From: JBCCEJ01 sp039030335
GTDB lineage: Bacteria; Pseudomonadota; Gammaproteobacteria; HK1
DNA length: 51,306 nucleotides
Assembly (NCBI GenBank): GCA_039030335.1
Contig: JBCCEJ010000042.1
Span: 1 to 51,306, forward strand
Reading direction: 5' to 3'
A model generated the notes under the pieces. It saw only the letters and a list, made by a program, of their open reading frames with translations, made no database searches and was not told the DNA's origin. This document shows positions 7,795-16,030 of the stretch, piece after piece; within the stretch, counting starts at the first letter, position 1; each line of letters opens with the position of its first letter. Made by a program: the position numbers and the translations under genes.

Positions 7795-8474
7795 ACATCG
7801 GGGCCATCGCTTTTGACCTCGACGGTACGCTCGTGGACAGCGTACCTGACCTGGCCTTCGCCACGAACGCCGCGATGCACGAACTAGGCCATCCGCCCCA
7901 CCCTGAGGACACTATCCGCAACTGGGTCGGCAACGGCGTCCAAAGGCTCGTCGAGAGGGCGATAACCGGGCGCTTCGATGGTCGGGTGTCAGATTCCGAG
8001 ATCGCTGCCGCCGTCAGCGTGTTCGAACGCCATTACGCCGTTGCAAACGGCGTTCATTCCACCGTGTTTGATGGCGTTTTCGAAGGGCTGGACGCAGTTC
8101 GGTCTTTGCATCTACCCCTCGCCTGCGTCACCAACAAGCCCGAGCAGCCGGCGCGCGCGTTGCTGAGCACCTGCGGGCTCGCCGACTATTTTCCGTGCGT
8201 CGTGGGTGGCGACACGCTGCCCCGTCGCAAACCCGATCCGCTGCCGCTGACCCACATCGCGGCACACTTCGGGGTGACCCCGCCGGAGCTGCTCGTGGTT
8301 GGAGACTCGGTCAGTGACGTGCAGGCGGCACGCGCAGCCGGATGTAGCATCATCGCGGTCAGTTATGGCTATAATCACGGCCGCGATATCCGCAGTGAGT
8401 CTCCAGATCACGTAGTTGGCACTATCGCTGAAGTACCCGGCCTGCTCGCTGGCATGAAATCCGGCCGGCGGTAG
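7791..8474 (+). CDS. gph: phosphoglycolate phosphatase (HAD family)
   Basis: A 227-residue HAD hydrolase expected to remove phosphate from 2-phosphoglycolate, a product of DNA repair and oxygenase side reactions. All four HAD motifs are present: I, AFDLDGTLVDS (residues ~7-17, nucleophile Asp); II, ACVTNKP (~110); III, the Lys of RRKPDP (~145); IV, VVGDSVSDVQAA (~170). The start is GTG at 7791, overlapping the rpe stop (GTGA); no nearer start fits before motif I. Its position right after rpe supports Gph over other HAD phosphatases. Confidence 0.93.
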   Translation: MNIGAIAFDLDGTLVDSVPDLAFATNAAMHELGHPPHPEDTIRNWVGNGVQRLVERAITGRFDGRVSDSEIAAAVSVFERHYAVANGVHSTVFDGVFEGLDAVRSLHLPLACVTNKPEQPARALLSTCGLADYFPCVVGGDTLPRRKPDPLPLTHIAAHFGVTPPELLVVGDSVSDVQAARAAGCSIIAVSYGYNHGRDIRSESPDHVVGTIAEVPGLLAGMKSGRR

Positions 8475-8703
8475 AGGCTGACGGAACGCTACGCGGCGCC
8501 GGATGTGGGCGCACGCCGCATTCGCCTGAACGAGATCGAAAATGTCGCCGCAAACGTTGCCAAACATCGTTTCGCGCAGTGCCACCCCGGCACGATGGCG
8601 ACGCTTGCCTGTCTGATCGGCAGCTGCGACTGCCTTCTTGCGGCGCCGCTCTGGCGCCCGACGCCGACCGCCGGCTCCCGCTGGCCTTTCACTGCGAAAT
8701 ACT
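8475..8703 (+). other. gph-trpE spacer
   Basis: These 229 bases carry no recognisable gene. A reading frame from ATG 8594 has two Trp codons but continues without a stop far into trpE, so it is not a typical trp leader peptide. I see no clear attenuator hairpin followed by a T-run and no obvious ribosome-binding site directly before trpE. Confidence 0.4.
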
Positions 8704-10266
8704 ATGACGCCCGAACGTTTTGCCGAACTGAGCGCAGCCGGATACAACCGTATTCCCATTGTCCGCGAGGTCTTCGCCGACCTCGACACACCACTCAGCA
8801 CCTACCTGAAGCTTGCCGAAGCGCCGTACACCTACCTGTTGGAGTCGGTGCAGGGCGGCGAGCAATGGGGTCGCTTCTCATTTATCGGCCTCGCGTGTCG
8901 CACTGTCCTGTGCGTCGACGGCAAACACGTCACGGTTAGCACGGACGGAGCCGTGATCGAGGAAGCGACGCCCGACGATCCGCTCACCTGGATCGCGGAC
9001 TTCGCCGCCCGTTACCGGGTCCCGGAGCTGCGGGGCTTGCCCCGCTTCAACGGCGGCCTGGTTGGTTACTTCGGATACGACACGGTGCGTCTGATCGAGC
9101 CGCGCCTCGGCACCTGCCCCCACGACGACCCCCTTGGTCTGCCGGACATCCTGCTGATGGTGTCGGAAGAGGTACTGGCATTCGACAATTTGCGCGGCCG
9201 CCTGTCGGTCATCGTGCACGCCGATCCGTCGATGGACGACGCCTACGCCCGCGCCGTAGAGCGTGCCGAAGACCTCGCTAAACGCCTGTCCGAACTGGCG
9301 TTGCCGCCGCCGGCGCGCGGCGCAACGCGCTCCGTTACCGAAGCCGACTTCAGCTCGGAGTACGGGCACAACGCCTTCATGGATGGCGTAAGGCGGTGCA
9401 AGCAATACATAGTGGACGGCGACGCCATGCAGATCGTTTTGTCGCAGCGGATGAAAGCCCCGTTCGACGGCTCACCGTTGAACTTGTATCGGGCGTTGCG
9501 AGGCGTCAATCCATCGCCGTACATGTTCTATCTGAACCTGTCGGACTTCCATATCATCGGGTCTTCGCCGGAGATTCTGACGCGTGTGGAAGACAACCAG
9601 ATAACCGTCAGGCCACTCGCAGGCACGCGTCCTCGTGGGCGGGATGCAGCGCACGACAAAGCCCTCGAGAAGGAACTGCTCGCCGACGAGAAAGAACTCG
9701 CCGAGCACCTGATGCTGATCGACCTGGGCCGCAACGATGTCGGGCGCGTCGCCGAGACCGGTACGGTTGAAGTGTCCGACCAGATGACCATCGAACGCTA
9801 CTCACACGTCATGCACATCGTTTCGAATGTCAACGCAACACTTCGCCGTGATGTCAGCGCAATGGACGCGCTCGCGGCAACGTTTCCGGCCGGAACTTTG
9901 AGCGGCGCGCCAAAGGTGCGGGCGATGGAAATTCTCGACGAGATGGAGACCGTAAAACGTGGTGTCTACTCCGGCGCCGTTGGCTATCTCGGCTGGAACG
10001 GCGCGATGGACACCGCTATCGCCATCCGCACTGCGGTCGTCAAGGACGGCACGCTGTACGTCCAGGCAGGTGCCGGCATCGTGGCAGACTCCGACCCCGA
10101 ATCGGAATGGCAGGAAACGCTGAGCAAGGCCCGCGCACTGTTCAGAGCCGCGGAACTCGCGACGGGCGGGCTGATGGTCGAACCGGACTACGACCAGAAT
10201 TCATCCAGCCAGCCGGAGCCCGCGCTCGGCGCCGCTGGTATCGGTGCCGGTGAGCCGAACCGATGA
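8704..10266 (+). CDS. trpE: anthranilate synthase component I
   Basis: A 520-residue chorismate-utilising enzyme that makes anthranilate from chorismate using ammonia from TrpG, the first committed step of tryptophan synthesis. The N-terminal LLES motif (YLLESVQGGEQWGRFSFIG, ~40) is the tryptophan feedback-inhibition site. The C-terminal catalytic half has the conserved IVLSQRM, PLAGTRPRG (~305), AGTLSGAPKVRAME and QAGAGIVADSDPESEW (~455) segments. The ATG at 8704 (MTPERF) gives the usual TrpE start; longer readings add a basic, low-complexity leader. The last ~30 residues (rich in Gly, Ala, Pro, Ser) extend beyond the conserved domain. Their codons overlap the 3' end of the opposing methyltransferase gene. 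Confidence 0.96.
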   Translation: MTPERFAELSAAGYNRIPIVREVFADLDTPLSTYLKLAEAPYTYLLESVQGGEQWGRFSFIGLACRTVLCVDGKHVTVSTDGAVIEEATPDDPLTWIADFAARYRVPELRGLPRFNGGLVGYFGYDTVRLIEPRLGTCPHDDPLGLPDILLMVSEEVLAFDNLRGRLSVIVHADPSMDDAYARAVERAEDLAKRLSELALPPPARGATRSVTEADFSSEYGHNAFMDGVRRCKQYIVDGDAMQIVLSQRMKAPFDGSPLNLYRALRGVNPSPYMFYLNLSDFHIIGSSPEILTRVEDNQITVRPLAGTRPRGRDAAHDKALEKELLADEKELAEHLMLIDLGRNDVGRVAETGTVEVSDQMTIERYSHVMHIVSNVNATLRRDVSAMDALAATFPAGTLSGAPKVRAMEILDEMETVKRGVYSGAVGYLGWNGAMDTAIAIRTAVVKDGTLYVQAGAGIVADSDPESEWQETLSKARALFRAAELATGGLMVEPDYDQNSSSQPEPALGAAGIGAGEPNR

Positions 10267-11051
10267 ACACCCGCCTCGCAGGAGAAACCGAGCACGATCC
10301 GCTCGGCCGGTTTCAGGCCGAACCGTGCCCTGAATGCCGGGCTGCGGTCGCTCAACAAATGCACCGTCCGGGTCATGCCAAAGCCCGCCGCCTCGATACG
10401 CGCGGGATAGTCGGGTCCGTACACCCAAAAGTGTGCATTTTCTGCATACCACTCCGGGCGCAGCTCCGGATGGCGGGCCGCGTGGTCGGCTGCCGTGCTC
10501 GTTTGCCCGGCCGCCATATGGCTTTGCAACATAGCCACGCCGTCAGGCCGGAGGCAGCGCGCCATCTCGGCCATCGCCTGACGGTCTTGCTCGATGAATG
10601 GCAGCGTGTTGTTGCAGACGATGACGTCAAAGCTCGCGTCGGCGAACGGCATGGCCAAGGCGCTCGCGTGAACAAACTGATGCGGCGTGGTAAGGCGGCC
10701 ATGATGCTTCAGATGACGAATGTCGATCGCGACGTAGCGCGCTTCGCCGAGGTAGTCTGGCGCGGTAAGGTAGCGCGTCTGGAACTTGCCCGGCCCTACT
10801 TCCAGTACGCTTCCGCCACCGGCGAGTCGCGGGGCTACGTAGCGCCTGAAGAACCACAGCAAGGCGCGATGGCGTGGTTTCGCGGCGCACACCGGACAGC
10901 GCCCTCTGCGCGGTGGAACGCCGTAGAGCTCGAAGTCGTCAAACCGCTTCCGGCATGCCGGACAGCCGCGCTCACCGGCCCGCAACGCACCCGCCGACGC
11001 AGATGTGGCAGCGTCTTCCTGACGCGATGGTGGGGCAGTGCGGTGATTCAT
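10188..11051 (-). CDS. class I SAM-dependent methyltransferase with N-terminal zinc-finger-like cysteines
   Basis: A 287-residue protein. Residues ~30-62 contain two Cys pairs (CPACRK and CPVCAAK) that look like a small zinc-binding element. From ~75 there is a Rossmann methyltransferase fold: SVLEVGPGK (motif I, SAM-binding), YVAIDIR (acidic end of strand 2), DASFDVIVCNNTLPFI (motif IV) and ARCLRPDGVAMLQ (motif VI region). The substrate is unknown. It sits on the opposite strand between trpE and trpG. Its last 79 bases lie inside trpE in convergent orientation, and its start is only 65 bases from trpG. Nothing ties it to tryptophan synthesis, so its location looks like an insertion into an ancestral trpEG arrangement. 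Confidence 0.85.
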   Translation of the reverse strand: MNHRTAPPSRQEDAATSASAGALRAGERGCPACRKRFDDFELYGVPPRRGRCPVCAAKPRHRALLWFFRRYVAPRLAGGGSVLEVGPGKFQTRYLTAPDYLGEARYVAIDIRHLKHHGRLTTPHQFVHASALAMPFADASFDVIVCNNTLPFIEQDRQAMAEMARCLRPDGVAMLQSHMAAGQTSTAADHAARHPELRPEWYAENAHFWVYGPDYPARIEAAGFGMTRTVHLLSDRSPAFRARFGLKPAERIVLGFSCEAGVHRFGSPAPIPAAPSAGSGWLDEFWS

Positions 11052-11116
11052 CGGACAGTTCCCAGCTCAATGGCGGCGCGGGTCAGTTGCCCGCTCCACA
11101 GCGCAGGTGCCGGCGC

Positions 11117-11707
11117 ATGATTCTCATGATCGACAACTATGACTCATTCACCTACAACCTCGTTCAATACCTGGGCGAACTCGGCGCGCAGGTGCATACC
11201 GTGCGCAACGACCAGATAACGGTCGAGGAGATCGAGCACCTCGCCCCGCGCGGCATTGTACTTTCTCCCGGGCCCTGCACTCCCGATGAAGCAGGGGTGT
11301 GCCTGGATACCGTCTCGCACTTCGCGGGACGAATTCCATTGTTAGGCGTTTGCCTGGGACATCAGTGCATCGGCCAGGCATTCGGTGGCGATGTGGTGCA
11401 TGCGAAGGCCGTCATGCACGGCAAAACCTCGGCAGTCTTCCACGACGGCTCCGGCGTGTTCGCCGACCTTTTAAGCCCGTACCGTTGCACGCGCTACCAC
11501 TCCCTCGTGATTCGACGTGAGACCTTGCCTGCGTGCCTGGAAATCACTGCCTGGACAGCCGACGATGATCCGAACGGACCGGAGATCATGGGCGTACGCC
11601 ATCGCGAGTTGGCAGTCGAGGGCGTACAGTTCCATCCCGAATCGATACTGACTGAACAAGGTCACGCCTTGCTCCAGAATTTCATGAATTCGTTGCCGGC
11701 GACCTGA
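11117..11707 (+). CDS. trpG: anthranilate synthase component II, glutamine amidotransferase
   Basis: A 196-residue class I glutamine amidotransferase that supplies ammonia to TrpE (and in many bacteria also to PabB). It begins MILMIDNYDSFTYNLVQYL. The nucleophile Cys lies in LLGVCLGHQCIGQAFGG (~80). The His/Glu pair lies in VEGVQFHPESILTE (~175), so the catalytic triad is intact. The start is ATG 11117. Because the preceding gene is divergent, transcription of trpG-trpD-trpC must start in the 65-base gap before it. Confidence 0.96.
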   Translation: MILMIDNYDSFTYNLVQYLGELGAQVHTVRNDQITVEEIEHLAPRGIVLSPGPCTPDEAGVCLDTVSHFAGRIPLLGVCLGHQCIGQAFGGDVVHAKAVMHGKTSAVFHDGSGVFADLLSPYRCTRYHSLVIRRETLPACLEITAWTADDDPNGPEIMGVRHRELAVEGVQFHPESILTEQGHALLQNFMNSLPAT

Positions 11708-11810
11708 GCTACGCCAACCGGACGGCCACGTCAGCACGCGTGGTCCGGAGACAGAACTATCCGAAGCGCTGGTCCGTTCCAAGACTGGCGGCTTGAGCGA
11801 GGAACCTTCG

Positions 11811-12842
11811 ATGATCGACATGCCGGGTGCGATTCGCGCCGTTACCGATGGTCGCGACCTGACCGAAGCTGAGATGGAAACGACGATGCGCACCATCATG
11901 ACCGGGGACGCCACGCAGGCTCAGATCGGTGGCTTTCTGATCGGGCTGCGTATGAAAGGCGAAACCGTCGCTGAAATCGCGGCCGCGGCGCGGGTCATGC
12001 GCGAACTCGCGACCGGCGTCAAAGCGCGCGGCGAACACGTTGTCGACGTCGTCGGCACGGGTGGAGACGGCACCAGCACCTTCAATATCTCGACCACCAG
12101 CAGCTTCATTGTCGCTGCCTGTGGCGGGCAGGTTGCCAAACACGGCAACCGGTCGGTGTCCTCGAGGTCTGGGGCAGCCGACTTGCTGGAGGCGGCTGGC
12201 GTGCGCCTGGACCTCAGTCCCGAATCGATCGCGCGCTGCGTCGACGAAGTTGGTGTCGGGTTCATGTTCGCCCCCAACCACCACGGCGCGATGCGGCATG
12301 CTATCGGACCACGGCGCGAGATGGCCGTGCGCACGGTATTCAATCTGCTCGGCCCGCTTACCAACCCGGCCGGCGCACCTAATCAGCTGCTGGGCGTTTT
12401 CTCAGCAGAATGGGTACAACCCGTCGCGGAAGTACTGAGCCGGCTCGGTTCCAACCACGTACTTGTCGTCCATTCTGAAGATGGCCTTGATGAGGTTAGC
12501 CTCGGAGCTCCAACACACGTGGCCGAGCTCAAAGACGGTGTCGTCTCTACCTTCACGATCGAACCCGAATCTTATGGCTTCGCACGCTCACCGCTGGAGA
12601 CCGTTGCCGTCCAGACCGTCGAACAGAGCCTCAGCATGGTCCGCGCCGTACTCGCCAATGAAGATGGCCCGCCACGGGACATCGCGTTGTTGAATGCCGG
12701 CGCCGCCATCTACGCGGCGAACCTCAGCGACTCCATCGCTGACGGAATCGAACTGGCCCGCCAAGCCCTCGCGCGCGGGGATGCCGCCGCGCGTCTCGAA
12801 CAGCTGGCGGCACTGTCGCAACAACTGGCGCCCGCAGCATGA
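11811..12842 (+). CDS. trpD: anthranilate phosphoribosyltransferase
   Basis: A 343-residue enzyme that joins anthranilate to PRPP. Family signatures: AQIGGFLIGLRMKGE (~40), VDVVGTGGDGTSTFNIST (the PRPP-binding GTGGD, ~78), KHGNRSVSSRSGAADLLEAAG (~108) and FMFAPNHHGAMRH with the following RRELG-like region. The ATG at 11811 has GAGGA seven bases before it; a TTG 18 bases upstream is less likely. The gap to trpG is 103 bases. The last four bases overlap trpC (ATGA), indicating coupling. Confidence 0.96.
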   Translation: MIDMPGAIRAVTDGRDLTEAEMETTMRTIMTGDATQAQIGGFLIGLRMKGETVAEIAAAARVMRELATGVKARGEHVVDVVGTGGDGTSTFNISTTSSFIVAACGGQVAKHGNRSVSSRSGAADLLEAAGVRLDLSPESIARCVDEVGVGFMFAPNHHGAMRHAIGPRREMAVRTVFNLLGPLTNPAGAPNQLLGVFSAEWVQPVAEVLSRLGSNHVLVVHSEDGLDEVSLGAPTHVAELKDGVVSTFTIEPESYGFARSPLETVAVQTVEQSLSMVRAVLANEDGPPRDIALLNAGAAIYAANLSDSIADGIELARQALARGDAAARLEQLAALSQQLAPAA

Positions 12843-13660
12843 CGGCTACTGCGCCGTCGGGCGCCGGTGTTCCGGACGTCCTCAAGAAAATCCTTGCCAC
12901 CAAAGTCGAGGAGATTGCCGCTGCGGCCGAGCGCACCCCGCTGCGGGAGATAGCTGGACAGGCCGCGAACACGGATGCGCCACGGGGCTTTGCTGACGCA
13001 CTCGACAAACACCGGCAGGATGGCCGCGCAGGCGTTATCGCCGAGATCAAGAAAGCCTCCCCGAGCAAAGGTGTTATACGCGCCGATTTCGACCCCGCCG
13101 CGATCGCTCGTAGTTACAGCGCCGGTGGCGCGTCCGCGCTGTCGGTATTGACCGACCGCGAGTACTTTCAAGGGCACGACGACTACCTGGTCAGCGCACG
13201 CCAAGCGAGCGGACTCCCCGTGCTCCGGAAAGACTTCATGGTCGATGAGTACCAGATCTACGAATCCCGCGCGATCGGAGCGGACTGCATTCTCCTGATC
13301 GTCGCGGCTCTCGGCGACGCTCAGCTACGCGAGCTCTACGGCCTTGCGCTACACCTGGAGATGGACGCGCTCATCGAGGTCCATGATGGCGAGGAGCTGG
13401 AACGGGCGCTGGTGCTCGAACCGAGATTGCTGGGAATCAACAATCGCGATCTCCGCACATTCGAAACCAGCCTCGATACCACTCTCAACCTGCTTGAATC
13501 CGTGCCCGACACCTGCCTGCTGGTGACCGAAAGCGCCATTCACACGAACGAAGACGTCCAGCTGATGCGACGCCATGGTGTCGATCATTTTCTGGTTGGC
13601 GAAGCTTTTATGCGCGCCGACAACCCCGGTCAGAAACTGGCCGAACTATTCGATTTATAG
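12839..13660 (+). CDS. trpC: indole-3-glycerol phosphate synthase
   Basis: A 273-residue TIM-barrel enzyme that closes the indole ring. Visible active-site segments: VIAEIKKASPSKGVIRADFDP (catalytic Lys, ~60), LSVLTDREYFQG (~100), VLRKDFMVDEYQIYESRAIGAD (second Lys, ~130), IEVHDGEEL, LLGINNRDL and VTESAI. It is monofunctional: no TrpF domain is attached. The ATGA overlap with trpD couples the two. trpF, trpB and trpA are not in the window, matching gammaproteobacteria that keep them elsewhere. Confidence 0.96.
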   Translation: MTATAPSGAGVPDVLKKILATKVEEIAAAAERTPLREIAGQAANTDAPRGFADALDKHRQDGRAGVIAEIKKASPSKGVIRADFDPAAIARSYSAGGASALSVLTDREYFQGHDDYLVSARQASGLPVLRKDFMVDEYQIYESRAIGADCILLIVAALGDAQLRELYGLALHLEMDALIEVHDGEELERALVLEPRLLGINNRDLRTFETSLDTTLNLLESVPDTCLLVTESAIHTNEDVQLMRRHGVDHFLVGEAFMRADNPGQKLAELFDL

Positions 13661-13669
13661 AGTTGAAAC

Positions 13670-13710
13670 GCGCCACTGCACCACGAAGGTGGTGGCGCAG
13701 GCGGTTTTTT
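13670..13710 (+). terminator. Rho-independent terminator after trpC
   Basis: The stem is GCGCCAC (13670-13676) with GTGGCGC (13692-13698), continued after a TG bulge by CACC/GGTG around an ACGAA loop. Six T follow at 13705-13710, six bases after the stem. It lies about ten bases after the trpC stop and should end the trpGDC transcript. Confidence 0.8.
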
Positions 13711-13994
13711 CAGGCGACGGTTTGAATGCCGTTTGCCGGACGTCGCACTGGCCTGCATATTTCACCAGTCCGGCGCTCCTGATAGCCAAACGTCGTTGTA
13801 TTGGCGACCAAAGTGCTGTTCCAACCGTCGCCTTGGCCGGTACGATTCGCGCCTGCACGAGCTGGCACTCGATCTTGCACGCCACACCGCGCGCACCTTA
13901 CTCGGCCTTGGAACAACCAGGCCTTACGTCGCGTTCCGACGACGTAACGCACAATTCCTTCGCGCCATTCTCGTGCACTGGTGAAATATGCGGG
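13711..13994. other. gap between convergent trpC and crp, nothing seen
   Basis: Reading frames of 60-80 codons exist on both strands but have neither a good start region nor a recognisable product. No repeat, tRNA or further terminator was found. With the terminator this makes a 334-base non-coding stretch. Confidence 0.4.
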
Positions 13995-14630
13995 CTAGCG
14001 CACTCCGAAGACGACGATCGTCTTACCAGACGCCGTGATGAGGTGCTGTTCCTCGAGATTCTTGAGCACCCGTCCGACCATCTCGCGCGAACAGCCCGCG
14101 ATCCGACCCAGTTCCTGTCGGGTAATGCGGATCTGCATGCCGTCAGGATGGGTCATTGCGTCCGGTTGTTCGCACAGATCCAGCAATGCGCGCGCGACGC
14201 GGCCGGACACGTCGGTAAAAGCCAGATCGCCAACCTTGCGGCTCGTGTTGCGTAGCCGCAGAGCCAGCTGAGAAAGCATCGCGAACAGCACTTCCGGGTA
14301 CTCCGACGCGAGCGACCTCAGCCGGTCGTAGCTCATAGAGGCGACTTCGCACTTGGTGCGCGCGCGCACCCAGGCGCTGCGCTCCTTCTTCTCATCGAAC
14401 ATACCGATTTCGCCGAAGAAGTCGCCGCTGTTCAGGTAGGCGAGAATGATCTCGTGTCCATCATCATCTTCGATCACCACCGACACTGAGCCATTCGTAA
14501 GATAGAACAACTCTTCGGAGTGATCGCCCGCATTGATGATCACCGATTTCGCCGGATAGGTCCGGCGATGACAGTGGTCCAGGAATCGATCCAATACAGG
14601 ATTCCGCCGCGGATCAGGCCTGAGCGCCAT
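13995..14630 (-). CDS. crp: cAMP-receptor-type global regulator (Crp/Vfr family)
   Basis: A 211-residue Crp-family transcription factor. Residues ~15-120 are the cyclic-nucleotide domain. GEIGMFDEKKERSAWVRARTKC keeps the Gly-Glu and Arg-Ser pairs that hold cAMP phosphate and ribose. LRLRNTSRKVGDLAF keeps the Arg and Thr-Ser residues that contact the base across the dimer. The C-terminal winged helix contains RITRQELGRIAGCSREMVGRVLKNLEE, nearly the same recognition helix as E. coli CRP, so it should bind TGTGA-type sites. The last residues (GKTIVVFGVR) also match. GAGGAAACG before the ATG is a good ribosome-binding site. Presence next to the trp genes fits the vfr/crp locus of other gammaproteobacteria. 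Confidence 0.95.
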   Translation of the reverse strand: MALRPDPRRNPVLDRFLDHCHRRTYPAKSVIINAGDHSEELFYLTNGSVSVVIEDDDGHEIILAYLNSGDFFGEIGMFDEKKERSAWVRARTKCEVASMSYDRLRSLASEYPEVLFAMLSQLALRLRNTSRKVGDLAFTDVSGRVARALLDLCEQPDAMTHPDGMQIRITRQELGRIAGCSREMVGRVLKNLEEQHLITASGKTIVVFGVR

Positions 14631-14978
14631 CGTTTCCTCACTCCCAATTTGAGCGCGTTAGGCAGGCGCTCCGCACTGTGCGGAAATAACACCTCTGCGC
14701 CACGCGCTTATTTTTCGATCGGGTAGCTGCCTGGCGGGGTACTCGCAGCGTCAGAACACGCTGCCATTTATCCGTGTCGAAGTGACTTCCGCGACCAGAC
14801 GGCCATGGCTGCGCGCTGCGCCGGAGCCGTGCCGACATTGGATTACCCGATGCGAACAATAGTTGCGACGGGCACTTATATTCTGCGGGTTAGTGTAGGC
14901 GACGCGATTTGACATGTCGATTGCCAGCCCGGCTGGCGGCAGGCCGGGCGGCTTTAACTCATTACGTTGAAAGAGGCG
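14631..14978. promoter_or_regulatory. crp upstream region
   Basis: This gap of nearly 350 bases has no convincing gene. Two adjoining dyads lie 20-54 bases before the crp start: GAGCGC-N9-GCGCTC (14651-14671) and TCCGCA-CTG-TGCGGA (14670-14684). They share two bases, so in RNA only one could form fully. They could mark an operator or a leader structure. No TGTGA-N6-TCACA site for autoregulation was found. Confidence 0.35.
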
Positions 14979-14999
14979 GCCCCGCGCTCGATGCGGGGC
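14979..14999 (-). terminator. possible terminator hairpin after the PAS/GGDEF-like gene
   Basis: GCCCCGC (14979-14985) pairs perfectly with GCGGGGC (14993-14999) around a seven-base loop, nine bases beyond the stop of the minus-strand gene. The following minus-strand sequence is only mildly T-rich (CCGCCTCTTT), so termination would be weak. Confidence 0.45.
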
Positions 15000-15008
15000 G
15001 CTCGCGCA

Positions 15009-15851
15009 TCAGGCAGTTGCGGAAATTGCGGTTTCGGCAACCCCCAGCCGGCTCTCGAGACGGCTTAGTAATGTGCGCGCATCATCACCCCGCTGCCACT
15101 CATCCGCGGACATGGTGAGATCCAGATAAATCGCCCTGGGCTTCAGACTGGCAGCGGCCGAACGCATTTTCGTTACGAGTTGATGGGCCGAATCCAGGCT
15201 CGTCTCGGGCAACACCAGCAGGAACCGCCGATCCGCCCAGCGGCCGACGCAATCGGCCCATCGGGTCTGCTCGGCCAGCAACTGGCCCAGCACAGCTGGC
15301 GGGCTGAGTGAATCGCCCCCGCTCAAGCCAGCGCCGTACCCATCTATCATGTCGATCGCGACGACGGCCAGCGGATTGCCGTACCGACGGCATCGCGCAA
15401 CTTCTGCGTGCAGCACGTGTGCCACCGACGCGCGGTCGAGCACACCCGACTCCCGGTCGACGCCTTGCGGGCGACCACCGATCGCGGCAAGCGGGTGCAG
15501 CGTATCGGCTGCGAGGGGGTGATAGGGCTCGAGAAAATGCACGGCTACGGCGGCTGGACCATCACCCGTCACGACCAGGCGCGTTCGCACGAGGCGCCTG
15601 CCCTCGCGCTCATCGCCGTCAGCGACATAGAGTTCGTGACCTTCTTGAGTGCTGCCGACAGGCGTCAGCGGCATGTCGGCGAACGCACGACCAATCCAGT
15701 TGTGCTCATCCTCACCAACGTAGTCCAGCAATGCTCCGTTGACCGTCAATACCGTGCCGTCCGCGCCGCAGACCGCCGCTGGCGTGGGCACGGCGTGAAT
15801 CAGATCCGCGAACGCTTTACCGGCCAAGGGCGGCAATTTGGCAAAGGTCAT
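15009..15851 (-). CDS. PAS domain protein with degenerate GGDEF domain
   Basis: A 280-residue cytosolic signalling protein. Residues ~10-110 read as a PAS sensor (VCGADGTVLTVNGALLDYVG, then GRAFADMPL). Residues ~125-275 follow the GGDEF fold: DRESGVLDRASVAHVLHAEV and NPLAVVAIDMIDGYG match the usual DxLTGLxNR and PLxLxxxDxDxF positions. The signature loop, however, reads RWADRRFLLVLPE where an active diguanylate cyclase has GG(D/E)EF. It should therefore not make c-di-GMP, and may act as a binding or scaffold protein. AGGAGG lies nine bases before the ATG at 15851. An ATG 18 bases upstream overlaps that site and is unlikely to be used. It stands alone between crp and the ABC importer. Confidence 0.75.
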   Translation of the reverse strand: MTFAKLPPLAGKAFADLIHAVPTPAAVCGADGTVLTVNGALLDYVGEDEHNWIGRAFADMPLTPVGSTQEGHELYVADGDEREGRRLVRTRLVVTGDGPAAVAVHFLEPYHPLAADTLHPLAAIGGRPQGVDRESGVLDRASVAHVLHAEVARCRRYGNPLAVVAIDMIDGYGAGLSGGDSLSPPAVLGQLLAEQTRWADCVGRWADRRFLLVLPETSLDSAHQLVTKMRSAAASLKPRAIYLDLTMSADEWQRGDDARTLLSRLESRLGVAETAISATA

Positions 15852-15883
15852 CACAGCAGTCCTCCTCATGTTCTATCTGGTGA

Positions 15884-15899
15884 AGAGCCGTAGGGCTCT
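15884..15899 (-). other. hairpin in the leader of the PAS/GGDEF-like gene
   Basis: AGAGCC (15884-15889) and GGCTCT (15894-15899) form a perfect stem with a GTAG loop, about 33 bases before the gene start and close to its ribosome-binding site. It might affect mRNA stability or translation; no further support is visible. Confidence 0.35.
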
Positions 15900-16030
15900 C
15901 CGGAGGATTTCGGCCGGTGATGTCGGATCTTTAGTAGTTATCGGCGGTGCCGCGGCGTTTCGCACTGGCGGCGCAGGCGCCGTGGTGTGTCAGGTCGGAC
16001 AGGAACGTGCAGCAGCGGGCCCGAGCACGG

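Noticed and set aside
8594..8703. Possible trp leader peptide before trpE (frame with two Trp codons from ATG 8594)
   Set aside because: The frame has no stop before trpE and there is no terminator/antiterminator pair, so attenuation is not supported.
10263..11120. Plus-strand frame of 285 codons between trpE and trpG
   Set aside because: It is the shadow of the minus-strand methyltransferase, which has intact SAM motifs; the plus frame has none.
14631..14978. CRP autoregulatory site in the crp promoter
   Set aside because: Palindromes are present but none has the TGTGA-N6-TCACA half-sites.
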